Assembly: GCA_945867725.1 (NCBI GenBank)
Contig: CAMBJI010000134.1
Coordinates: 1-5,948 of the forward strand
DNA: 5,948 nt
Reading direction: 5' to 3'
DNA from: Bordetella parapertussis
Lineage (GTDB): Bacteria > Pseudomonadota > Gammaproteobacteria > Burkholderiales > Burkholderiaceae_D
The position numbers and the translations under genes are program-made. Position 1 is the stretch's first letter, and the number at the start of each line of letters is the position of its first letter. The notes beneath the pieces were generated by a model. It saw nothing but the letters and a program-made list of their open reading frames with translations. It made no database searches and was not told the DNA's origin. Of the stretch, positions 1 through 5,948 are shown in pieces.

Positions 1-1
1 T

Positions 2-265
2 GTAGTGCTGCTCTCGGTCTTCGCAGTCACGCTCGGCATCTGCAGTCTCCCAGCTGATCTGCGCTGGCGTCATTTGATCGGAGCGGGCATGCTGGGCGGC
101 ATAGGATTTACGATGTCGATCTTCATCACCAACCTCGCCTTTGCCGACCAACCAGAATTGATCAATGCTTCCAAAATGTCGGTGTTTGCTGCATCGCTGA
201 TGGCGGGTGTGCTGGGCTTTTTGTGGCTGAGGTTTTGCGGTTCTGAAAAAGCCGAGCAGATCTGA
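2..265 (+). CDS. nhaA: Na+/H+ antiporter NhaA, C-terminal fragment (5' end outside window)
   Basis: This is the last 87 codons of an inner-membrane antiporter that exchanges Na+ (or Li+) for H+ in pH and sodium homeostasis. The reading frame is open to the left edge, so the GTG at position 5 is an internal Val codon and not a start. The segment GAGMLGGIGFTMSIFITNLA (codons near 82-141) is the hallmark of a late NhaA transmembrane helix. It closely matches the E. coli NhaA segment around GIGFTMSIFI. A preceding helix (LLSVFAVTLGI) and a final one (VFAASLMAGVLGFLWL) fit the last three membrane segments of the family. The catalytic Asp pair and the helix X Lys lie upstream, outside the window. 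The short charged tail ends at a TGA. The gene converges on the DUF1854 gene and shows no obvious functional link to the cyanophycin genes. Confidence 0.93.
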   Translation, partial: VVLLSVFAVTLGICSLPADLRWRHLIGAGMLGGIGFTMSIFITNLAFADQPELINASKMSVFAASLMAGVLGFLWLRFCGSEKAEQI

Positions 266-285
266 TCGCCGACGACTCGGCATCA
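263..285. other. Imperfect hairpin at the nhaA stop codon, possible weak terminator
   Basis: TGAT (263-266), a bulged C, GCCGA (268-272), loop CGAC, TCGGC (277-281) and ATCA (282-285) can form a 9-bp stem with one bulge. It overlaps the nhaA stop codon in a gap between convergent genes, where a terminator is expected. On the plus strand it is followed by CAAAAAA and not by a T tract, and there is no T tract on the minus side either. It is therefore not a canonical intrinsic terminator. The rest of the gap (286-359) shows nothing else convincing. Confidence 0.25.
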
Positions 286-359
286 CAAAAAATGTCAGCT
301 AACGTAGCATGTGACCGCCTCAGACTCCAATTCAAGAAGCCTGTGAGTAGGAAAATCGG

Positions 360-893
360 TTACAGGAAACGGTCTAACAGTCGGCGCGATTGACGATCCA
401 TCACGCGCATATCTTCGATGCGATAAGTCACCCCATGGCTGTCCGTAATCAGCAGCCCACTGCCTCGCAAACGACGAATATCTTCCTCGCCTTTGAGAAT
501 AAAACTGGTCAGACCGCGATCAGTACGTACCTGCCAAGTGCTTGGGGTTGAGAAAGTAGACACGGTCACCAGCCTGTCTATGACCGGAATGAAATCGCGC
601 TGCGCGATCTCTTCCATCAGAAGCTTTCGACTGTCAGCATCGAGCTCTGAAATTAGCGCGATAAAAGCAAGTTCGTGACCCTCACTGTCAAGCAGCGACA
701 CATTTTCGCCCGGCGCTTCAATCGGGAATGGCTGCGCTGGAACGATGCCCTCATGCGATTCACCATGCTCGTCGGTAAATACCAGACGTCCAAACGTGTC
801 ACGCCACAGCCGGTGCTGCGCAGGCTGGAACCGCTTGCCACTAGCCTCTTCGGTGACGTCGATCACGTCGGTCACGCCACTCACCTCGCTCAT
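360..893 (-). CDS. DUF1854 family protein, cyanophycin-locus associated
   Basis: A 177-residue soluble protein with no signal peptide or membrane segment, of unknown biochemical function. I recognise it as DUF1854, a family repeatedly found next to cyanophycin genes, from several stretches: GRLVFTDEHGESHEG (about 35-49), the centre around ELAFI (about 74-78), EEIAQRDFIPVIDR (94-107), STPSTWQVRTDRG (115-127), FILKGEEDIRRL (131-142), and the C-terminal ITDSHGVTYRIEDM and DRQSRRLLDRFL. The ATG at 893-891 overlaps the stop of the ABC transporter gene in an ATGA arrangement (4 shared bases), which implies co-transcription and translational coupling. The ORF is full length and ends with TAA. Its obligate-looking pairing with the transporter suggests a partner or accessory role, but this is inferred from position only. 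Confidence 0.9.
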   Translation of the reverse strand: MSEVSGVTDVIDVTEEASGKRFQPAQHRLWRDTFGRLVFTDEHGESHEGIVPAQPFPIEAPGENVSLLDSEGHELAFIALISELDADSRKLLMEEIAQRDFIPVIDRLVTVSTFSTPSTWQVRTDRGLTSFILKGEEDIRRLRGSGLLITDSHGVTYRIEDMRVMDRQSRRLLDRFL

Positions 894-3193
894 GACACCA
901 CCCGAGTCAGGGGAATATGAACACGCGGCGGCTCTTGGTCTTCGGTATCGACATTGCGCACCTGCGCTTCATAAAGCCGCCAATACGCGCCACGCTCAGC
1001 CATCAGTTCTTCGTGCGAGCCCAGCTCGACCACTTCGCCACGCTCCAGCACGACCAGTCGGTCGGCGCGACGTAATGTCGACAAGCGGTGGGCGATTGCA
1101 ATCGTCGTGCGTCCCTGCACCAGATTGTCGAGGGCTTTTTGAATTTCTTTTTCGGTTTCAGTGTCCACGCTCGACGTTGCTTCGTCCAGCATCAGAATGC
1201 GTGGATTGATCAGCAGTGCGCGTGCAATGGAGATACGCTGACGTTCGCCACCCGACAAGCCCTGACCCCGTTCGCCAACGATGGAATCATAGCCGTGGCG
1301 CAGGCGAAGAATGAATTCATGTGCGTGCGCTGCGCGGGCAGCCGATACAACTTCGGCTCGCGTTGCATTCGGCTTGCCGTAGGCAATATTCTCGGCAATC
1401 GTGCCATGAAATAGAAACGGCTCTTGCAGCACCAGACCGATGTGCTGCCGATAATCTGCTACTGAGTAGCGGCGGATATCCGTACCGTCCATCATGATGG
1501 CGCCGTCGGATACATCATAAAAACGGCAGATCAGATTCATCAGCGTACTCTTGCCTGAACCGCTGTGCCCAACTAAACCAATCATTTCGCCGGGACGAAT
1601 ATCGAAATTCACACCCTTGAGAATGCGACGACTGCCGTGTCTGAAGCCGACTTCACGCAAGGAAATCACGCCCTGCTTCGCTGGTACAGGCAAAGGATTG
1701 GTGGGCTCAGGCACGCTGGACTTATGATCCAGAATATCGAAGATCCGCTTGGCGCCCGCGGCCGCTTTTTGCGTGTGCGACACGATGCGACTCATGGAAT
1801 CGAGCCTGCCGTAGAAGCGACCGATGTAGGCAATGAACGCCACCAGCACACCCACGGTCACCCCGTGATGCATTACCAGCCAGATGCCAAAACCCCAGAC
1901 CACCAGCAAACCAACTTCAGTCAACATCGTGACCGTGGGTGCGAACAAGCTCCAGGTACGATTCAGTTTGTCGTTCACCGTCAGATTGTGCATGTTCGCA
2001 TCACGGAAACGCTGCGACTCGCGTGCTTCCTGAGCAAACGCCTTGACCACACGAATACCGGGAATCGTATCGGCTAACACGTTCGTGACATCACCCCAGA
2101 TACGATCAATCTTTTCAAAGCCCGTGCGCAAACGGTCGCGCACCGAATGAATCATCCACACGATCAGAGGCAACGGCAGCAGGGTCACTACTGTCAGCCA
2201 AGGATTGATTGTGAAAAGAATCACCGCCGTCATTACCAGCAGCAGTACATCGGTGGCGAAATCAAGCGCGTGCAGCGACAGAAAAACGCAGATACGATCG
2301 GATTCATTACCGATACGCGCAATCAGGTCGCCGGTACGCTTGGCGCCAAAGTATTCGAGCGAGAGCGTCATCAGATGATCGAAGGTGGCTGTGCGCAAAT
2401 GTGCACCGATGCGCTCAGACACCAAGGCCAGCAAATAAGTGCGCCACCAACCCAGTACCCACGCGGTCAATGCAGCAATCAGCAATCCGGACAGATAAAT
2501 CATCACATCATGGGTGTCGATCTCTGTACCCGTGTGCGTGGGAATCAAGATCTCGTCCATCAAGGGCATCGACAGATAGGGCGGCACCAGCGTCGCGGCA
2601 GTCGCAGCCAAGGTCAGGAAAAAACCCAGCAGAAGCTGCAAACGATAAGGTTTGGCGAAACGCCAAAGGCGGAATAAAACCCAGGTGGAAACAGGCTGCA
2701 AAAGCTCGCGATGGCAGACCGGACACTCCTCGCTCTCCTCGGGCAAGGCAGACTGACAACTAGGGCAGCGCGCAGCCGCTTCATCGGTGGTCAAGGTCTG
2801 ACCGGCACGGATGATCTGCACGCGCTCGAACTGCTGCATCAGGCGTATGGCGCTGACCTCCTGCTCCAACGTGAAACGCCAGCGCGCAAGGCAAGATTGC
2901 ACATTGTGCAAAGCCAGCGTTGCCACACCCGCATGATCCGTGTGATGCAGACTCAAGTCACTTGTCAGCGGCCAGCTGACCCACCCGTGTCCATCCGAAT
3001 CGCTTATCATTCGATCCGTCGTCAGCAGAACTCTGCTGGCAGAAAACCGCAAAGCCGCATCAAGATCGGGTTCCAGCGTGGCTAGCACCTGCTCTCCTTT
3101 TTGCAAAGGCGGCAAGGGTCTGTTAGGTGAAAGCGATTGACTGTCCTGAGACAGCGCGCCGGTCGGTTTGGATGACGATAAACTGGAAGACAT
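890..3193 (-). CDS. ABC exporter-type transporter (fused TMD-NBD) with N-terminal zinc-ribbon extension, cyanophycin-locus associated
   Basis: A half-transporter with membrane and ATPase domains in one chain, expected to act as a homodimer in the inner membrane. Numbering is from the upstream GTG at 3277. Residues about 55-155 form a soluble, mainly beta-patterned region. C171-x2-C174-x10-C185-x2-C188 is a zinc ribbon. Six hydrophobic segments follow at about 213-235, 258-281, 338-356, 358-376, 445-468 and 473-490. The nucleotide-binding domain (about 537-770) is complete: Walker A GHSGSGKST (570-578), Q-loop Q618, signature LSGGERQ (674-680), Walker B ILMLDE (694-699), D-loop SSVD and H-loop H730. 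The substrate is unknown; the domain order is that of an exporter. I prefer the ATG at 3193 (767 residues), because the extra 28 residues look unstructured, but neither start has a clear Shine-Dalgarno sequence. It is first in an operon with the DUF1854 gene and divergent from the synthetases. Confidence 0.93.
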   Translation of the reverse strand: MSSSLSSSKPTGALSQDSQSLSPNRPLPPLQKGEQVLATLEPDLDAALRFSASRVLLTTDRMISDSDGHGWVSWPLTSDLSLHHTDHAGVATLALHNVQSCLARWRFTLEQEVSAIRLMQQFERVQIIRAGQTLTTDEAAARCPSCQSALPEESEECPVCHRELLQPVSTWVLFRLWRFAKPYRLQLLLGFFLTLAATAATLVPPYLSMPLMDEILIPTHTGTEIDTHDVMIYLSGLLIAALTAWVLGWWRTYLLALVSERIGAHLRTATFDHLMTLSLEYFGAKRTGDLIARIGNESDRICVFLSLHALDFATDVLLLVMTAVILFTINPWLTVVTLLPLPLIVWMIHSVRDRLRTGFEKIDRIWGDVTNVLADTIPGIRVVKAFAQEARESQRFRDANMHNLTVNDKLNRTWSLFAPTVTMLTEVGLLVVWGFGIWLVMHHGVTVGVLVAFIAYIGRFYGRLDSMSRIVSHTQKAAAGAKRIFDILDHKSSVPEPTNPLPVPAKQGVISLREVGFRHGSRRILKGVNFDIRPGEMIGLVGHSGSGKSTLMNLICRFYDVSDGAIMMDGTDIRRYSVADYRQHIGLVLQEPFLFHGTIAENIAYGKPNATRAEVVSAARAAHAHEFILRLRHGYDSIVGERGQGLSGGERQRISIARALLINPRILMLDEATSSVDTETEKEIQKALDNLVQGRTTIAIAHRLSTLRRADRLVVLERGEVVELGSHEELMAERGAYWRLYEAQVRNVDTEDQEPPRVHIPLTRVVS

Positions 3194-3350
3194 GAATGGG
3201 GGAGTCGGGTCCGCGATGCAATCTGTTTTTGGTTTGGGTCTCTGTGGGTGATACCGCTTAGCAGCGGAAATCAACACGAATTGTCGCGCAATCTGCCTTA
3301 CTCGTCCAACTCGGTCTTTATATTACCCTTTTACGCCATTTTAATTTGAC
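3194..3350. promoter_or_regulatory. Divergent intergenic region, probable promoters for both operons
   Basis: About 157 bp separate the two divergent operons (73 bp if the transporter starts at the GTG at 3277). The core at 3316-3347 is clearly AT-rich against its surroundings. On the plus strand TATATT (3319-3324) resembles a -10 box, but only a poor -35 (around CTTACT, 3297-3302) lies upstream. On the minus strand TATAAA (complement of 3317-3322) with TTAAAA (complement of 3339-3344), 16 bases apart, gives a plausible sigma70 pair. The two candidate -10 boxes overlap, so the promoters could compete or share a regulator. These are by-eye matches with no experimental support, and I see no known operator motif. 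Confidence 0.35.
3254..3267. repeat. Short perfect inverted repeat in the transporter leader
   Basis: CCGCT (3254-3258), loop TAGC and AGCGG (3263-3267) form a perfect 5-bp stem with a 4-base loop. It lies between the AT-rich promoter core and the ATG at 3193, so it would fall in the 5' leader of the transporter mRNA if that start is correct. It could be a small operator half-site pair or an mRNA hairpin. It has no T tract and may be chance. Confidence 0.2.
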
Positions 3351-5564
3351 ATGACCCCATCTGCCCCTGATTCCTACATGCCTGAAGGCCCACTGGAAAT
3401 CGATATCCTCCGGGTGACCTACCTGCGCGGCCCGAACATGTGGACCTACCGCTCGGTTCTGGAAGCCTGGCTGGATCTCGGCGAACTGGAAAACTGGCCC
3501 AGCAACAAGCAGCCTGGCTTTATCGACCGCCTGCTCTCAGTACTGCCGCAGGTCGCTGCCCATCACTGCAGCCCGGGCGTTGCCTATGGCTTCGAGCAGC
3601 GACTGCGCGAAGGCACTTGGATGGGCCACATCCTTGAACACATCATCATCGAATTGCTCGAGCTGTCCGGCATGGAAGCCGGCTTCGGCCAGACGCGCGA
3701 GACCACCAAATCCGGTACCTACCGCATGGTGTTTCGCGTACCCGATGAAACGGTGGGACGTATTGCACTCGACTCTGGTCTAGCGTTGCTGCATGCCGTG
3801 ATCAACCGCCAGTCTTTCAATGTCGAGCCCGAACTCGCAAAGATACGCAAAGCCATCGACGAACACTACCTTGGTCCCAGCACCGCACATATTGTGGCCA
3901 GCGCCAACGAACGCAAGATTCCACATATTCGCCTCAACAAAGGCAGCTTGGTCCAACTCGGCTACGGTGCGCTACAAAAACGTATCTGGACCGCCGAGAC
4001 TGATCTCACCAGCGCCATCGCTGAGGGCATCGCCGGCAACAAGCACATGACCAAGTCGCTACTGAAAAGCTGTGGCATTCCCATACCCGAGGGTGATGTT
4101 GTTCACAGCGCCGAAGAGGCCTGGGAAGCCGCGCAAGATATCGGCGTACCCGTCGTCGTCAAGCCACGCGACGGTAACCGCGGCCGCGGCGTGATGCTCA
4201 ATCTCTCTACCGAAGAAGAAATCAAAGCCGCCTATGCCGTCGCTGTCGTCGAAGATATTGATGTGATCGTAGAGCGCTACATCATGGGACACGAACATCG
4301 TGTGCTGGTGGTAGGCGGACAAGTGGTTGCGGTGGCGCGCGGTGAAAGCGCCTGGGTTACCGGCGATGGACGATCAACGATTGATCAATTAGTGGATGCG
4401 CAAATCAATAGTGATCCTCGTCGTGGCAATGCCGACATTCATCCGCTCGAAACCCTCCACCCAAAAACCAACAGTGTGATTCAAGCGAATCTGCAGCGAC
4501 AAGGACTCATGCCTGATGATGTTCCTGAAGCCGGCCGTCGCGTGCTGATTGCCGCCAATGGTAATCATGCGATCGAATGCACCGATCGCATTCATCCGGA
4601 CATTGCGCATCTCTGCACGCTGGCCGCCCGCGTGGTCGGGCTCGACATCGCCGGTATCGATCTGGTGTGCGCCGATATCAGCCAACCACTAGAGTCGCAG
4701 GGTGGTGCCGTAGTTGAGGTCAATGCCGGTCCCAGTCTGCTGATGCATTTGCGTCCGGCGGAAGGTATACCCCAGCCGGTTGGCAATGCCATCGTCGGCC
4801 ACCTCTTCCCCGAGGGTCAGCGTGGACGCATCCCCATCGTAGGCATCTCCGGTAGCGTCGTGACGACGCCCGTTGCGCGCATTGTGGCTTGGCTGATGCA
4901 GCTCTCTGGTGCGCAAGTCGGCCTTGCCTGTAGTGATGGTTTGTTCGTCGGGTCGCGCCGTCTCGAAAACGGCGATGCCGCCCACTGGGAGTCAGGGCAG
5001 CGCCTGCTGATCAATCGAAATGTTGAAGCTGCCGTATTCGAGCATGACCCGATCACACTGCTTACCGAAGGACTTGCCTATGACCGTTGCTGGGTCGGTG
5101 TCGTCACTGACAGTGATCCGGTGGCTGGACTGGATGAGCAACTGATGACCGAACCAGAGCACCGCTACAAAATTTTGCGCACACAGATCGACGTGGTCGT
5201 CGAAACCGGTGTCGCTGTACTCAATGCGACCGACGACACCGTGTTGTCCATGACTAAGCTGTGCGATGGTGATGTAATCCTTTATGCCGCAGATGGTCAG
5301 CACCCGGCATTGCTTGCCCACCGCGAGGCTGGCAAACGCATCGTGTTCATTCGCGATGGTCAGATTGAATGCGCCACGGGTAGCACAGTCACGCACACCT
5401 TCAACCTGCACGCCGATATCAGCCCAGCCGCACGTGTACTGTCTGCCGAGGTTCTGCTGCCCGCGATCGCTGCCGCTTGGGCGCTGGGACTGAATGACGC
5501 AACCATGCGCACGGGTCTGGAGACCTTTGCGACCGATGAGACACAAAAACTGGTGATTGCCTGA
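3351..5564 (+). CDS. Cyanophycin synthetase-like protein with degenerate Mur-ligase domain (CphA'/CphA2-like)
   Basis: A 737-residue member of the cyanophycin synthetase family, whose usual full-length enzymes have about 870-900 residues. The N domain (about 15-165) is well kept: RGPNMW (26-31), HCSPG (72-76), REGTWMGHILEH (86-97, an HxxEH metallopeptidase-like motif) and GFGQTRET (111-118). The ATP-grasp domain (about 175-490) has KPRDGNRGRG (271-280), VERY (307-310), GDGRST (338-343) and VVEVNAGP (454-461). The Mur-ligase-like domain starts near 494, but its P-loop reads GISGSVVTT (498-506) where GTNGKTTT is expected, so the ATP-binding Lys is lost. The chain stops where the third Mur subdomain should begin. 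Arg addition by this protein is therefore unlikely. The ATG at 3351 is the first possible start after an in-frame TAA at 3342; no Shine-Dalgarno is visible. It is followed after 2 bases by a second synthetase gene. Confidence 0.92.
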   Translation: MTPSAPDSYMPEGPLEIDILRVTYLRGPNMWTYRSVLEAWLDLGELENWPSNKQPGFIDRLLSVLPQVAAHHCSPGVAYGFEQRLREGTWMGHILEHIIIELLELSGMEAGFGQTRETTKSGTYRMVFRVPDETVGRIALDSGLALLHAVINRQSFNVEPELAKIRKAIDEHYLGPSTAHIVASANERKIPHIRLNKGSLVQLGYGALQKRIWTAETDLTSAIAEGIAGNKHMTKSLLKSCGIPIPEGDVVHSAEEAWEAAQDIGVPVVVKPRDGNRGRGVMLNLSTEEEIKAAYAVAVVEDIDVIVERYIMGHEHRVLVVGGQVVAVARGESAWVTGDGRSTIDQLVDAQINSDPRRGNADIHPLETLHPKTNSVIQANLQRQGLMPDDVPEAGRRVLIAANGNHAIECTDRIHPDIAHLCTLAARVVGLDIAGIDLVCADISQPLESQGGAVVEVNAGPSLLMHLRPAEGIPQPVGNAIVGHLFPEGQRGRIPIVGISGSVVTTPVARIVAWLMQLSGAQVGLACSDGLFVGSRRLENGDAAHWESGQRLLINRNVEAAVFEHDPITLLTEGLAYDRCWVGVVTDSDPVAGLDEQLMTEPEHRYKILRTQIDVVVETGVAVLNATDDTVLSMTKLCDGDVILYAADGQHPALLAHREAGKRIVFIRDGQIECATGSTVTHTFNLHADISPAARVLSAEVLLPAIAAAWALGLNDATMRTGLETFATDETQKLVIA

Positions 5565-5566
5565 GC

Positions 5567-5948
5567 ATGGAAATCCTGCAAACGAGAGCCCTGCGCGGGC
5601 CCAACCTCTGGAGCCGTTACACCGCGCTCGAAATCGAAGTGCGCTGTGCCGCTGCTGAACTGGGCCTTGAACAAATATCCGGTTTTGAAGAAACGCTGCG
5701 CAGCCTTTTTCCCGGCGTGGGCGAATTGCGCGCACTCGGCTACACCGGTCCGCTGACCTTGGCACACGTACTGGAAGCCACCCTGCTGGCCCTGCAGGCA
5801 CAGGCGGGTTGCCCGGTGAGCTTCAGTCTGACCTCTCTTACGCCGATAGCCGGTGTGTTTCAAGTGGTCGTGGAGTACAGCGAAGAGGACGTAGGCCGTC
5901 TTGCCCTCAAGATGTCACAGCAGATCGTTGCCCATGCATTGAAATTGT
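5567..5948 (+). CDS. cphA: Cyanophycin synthetase CphA, N-terminal part (3' end outside window)
   Basis: The first 127 codons of a second cyanophycin synthetase, running off the right edge. Cyanophycin synthetase adds Asp to the polyaspartate backbone (ATP-grasp domain) and Arg to the side chain (Mur-ligase domain). Only the N domain is visible here. RALRGPNLWSRYTALE (residues 7-22) is the family's opening motif, and GVFQVVVEYSEEDVGRLAL (96-114) matches the end of the N domain. The middle is divergent: there is no HCSPG motif, and the HxxEH motif of the upstream paralogue reads HVLEA (67-71). The same HVLE pattern fits my memory of betaproteobacterial CphA. The ATG lies 2 bases after the TGA of the upstream gene (TGAGCATG), which suggests translational coupling; a weak GGTG at 5552-5555 could serve as ribosome site. 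Whether the ATP-grasp and Mur domains are intact cannot be seen. Confidence 0.92.
   Translation, partial: MEILQTRALRGPNLWSRYTALEIEVRCAAAELGLEQISGFEETLRSLFPGVGELRALGYTGPLTLAHVLEATLLALQAQAGCPVSFSLTSLTPIAGVFQVVVEYSEEDVGRLALKMSQQIVAHALKL

Noticed and set aside
5..265. A free-standing 86-residue protein starting at the GTG at position 5.
   Set aside because: The frame is open upstream to the window edge and the sequence matches the interior and C-terminus of NhaA, so it is a truncated view of a longer gene.
340..367. CCTGT and ACAGG around the DUF1854 stop codon as a possible terminator stem.
   Set aside because: The stem is only 5 bp with a loop of about 17 bases and no following T tract on either strand.
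2147..2677. A 176-codon plus-strand frame inside the transporter gene.
   Set aside because: The product is rich in Gln, His and Arg with no domain pattern, and it lies opposite the conserved membrane domain of the transporter; it is a shadow frame.
3218..3295. GCAATCTG repeated at 3218-3225 and 3288-3295 in the divergent spacer, a possible pair of regulator sites.
   Set aside because: Only 8 bases match, the flanks do not extend the match, and one copy may be coding if the GTG start is used; chance is the simpler explanation.
4992..5801. A 269-codon open frame on the minus strand across the junction of the two synthetase genes.
   Set aside because: It is wholly antisense to two well-supported genes, its protein resembles nothing I recognise, and long antisense frames are common in GC-rich coding DNA.

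Overview
The window looks like a cyanophycin (multi-L-arginyl-poly-L-aspartate) locus from a proteobacterium, most likely a betaproteobacterium. The grounds are the gene content, the moderately GC-rich coding sequence, and the resemblance of the second synthetase to the proteobacterial form of CphA as I remember it. The species cannot be fixed from the sequence.

Layout from left to right: (1) the 3' end of an NhaA-type Na+/H+ antiporter gene on the plus strand (2-265). (2) A short convergent gap (266-359). (3) A minus-strand two-gene operon: an ABC exporter-type transporter (890-3193, or 890-3277 if a GTG start is used), followed with a 4-base stop/start overlap by a DUF1854 protein (360-893). 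(4) A divergent intergenic region of about 160 bp with an AT-rich promoter-like core. (5) A plus-strand operon of two cyanophycin synthetase family genes: a 737-residue variant (3351-5564), then, after 2 bases, the start of a second synthetase (5567 to the window end).

The synthetases make the storage polymer cyanophycin from Asp and Arg with ATP. The two copies appear to have decayed in complementary ways. The upstream protein keeps the HxxEH-containing N-terminal domain, but its Mur-ligase domain has lost the P-loop lysine and the C-terminal subdomain, and parts of its ATP-grasp site also look altered. The downstream protein has a degenerate N-terminal domain (HVLEA instead of HxxEH). This suggests a two-subunit or division-of-labour synthetase. 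The transporter and DUF1854 protein belong to families known to occur beside cyanophycin genes. Their substrate is unknown to me, and the transporter carries an unusual cytosolic N-terminal extension with a four-cysteine zinc ribbon. No cyanophycinase or isoaspartyl dipeptidase gene lies inside the window.
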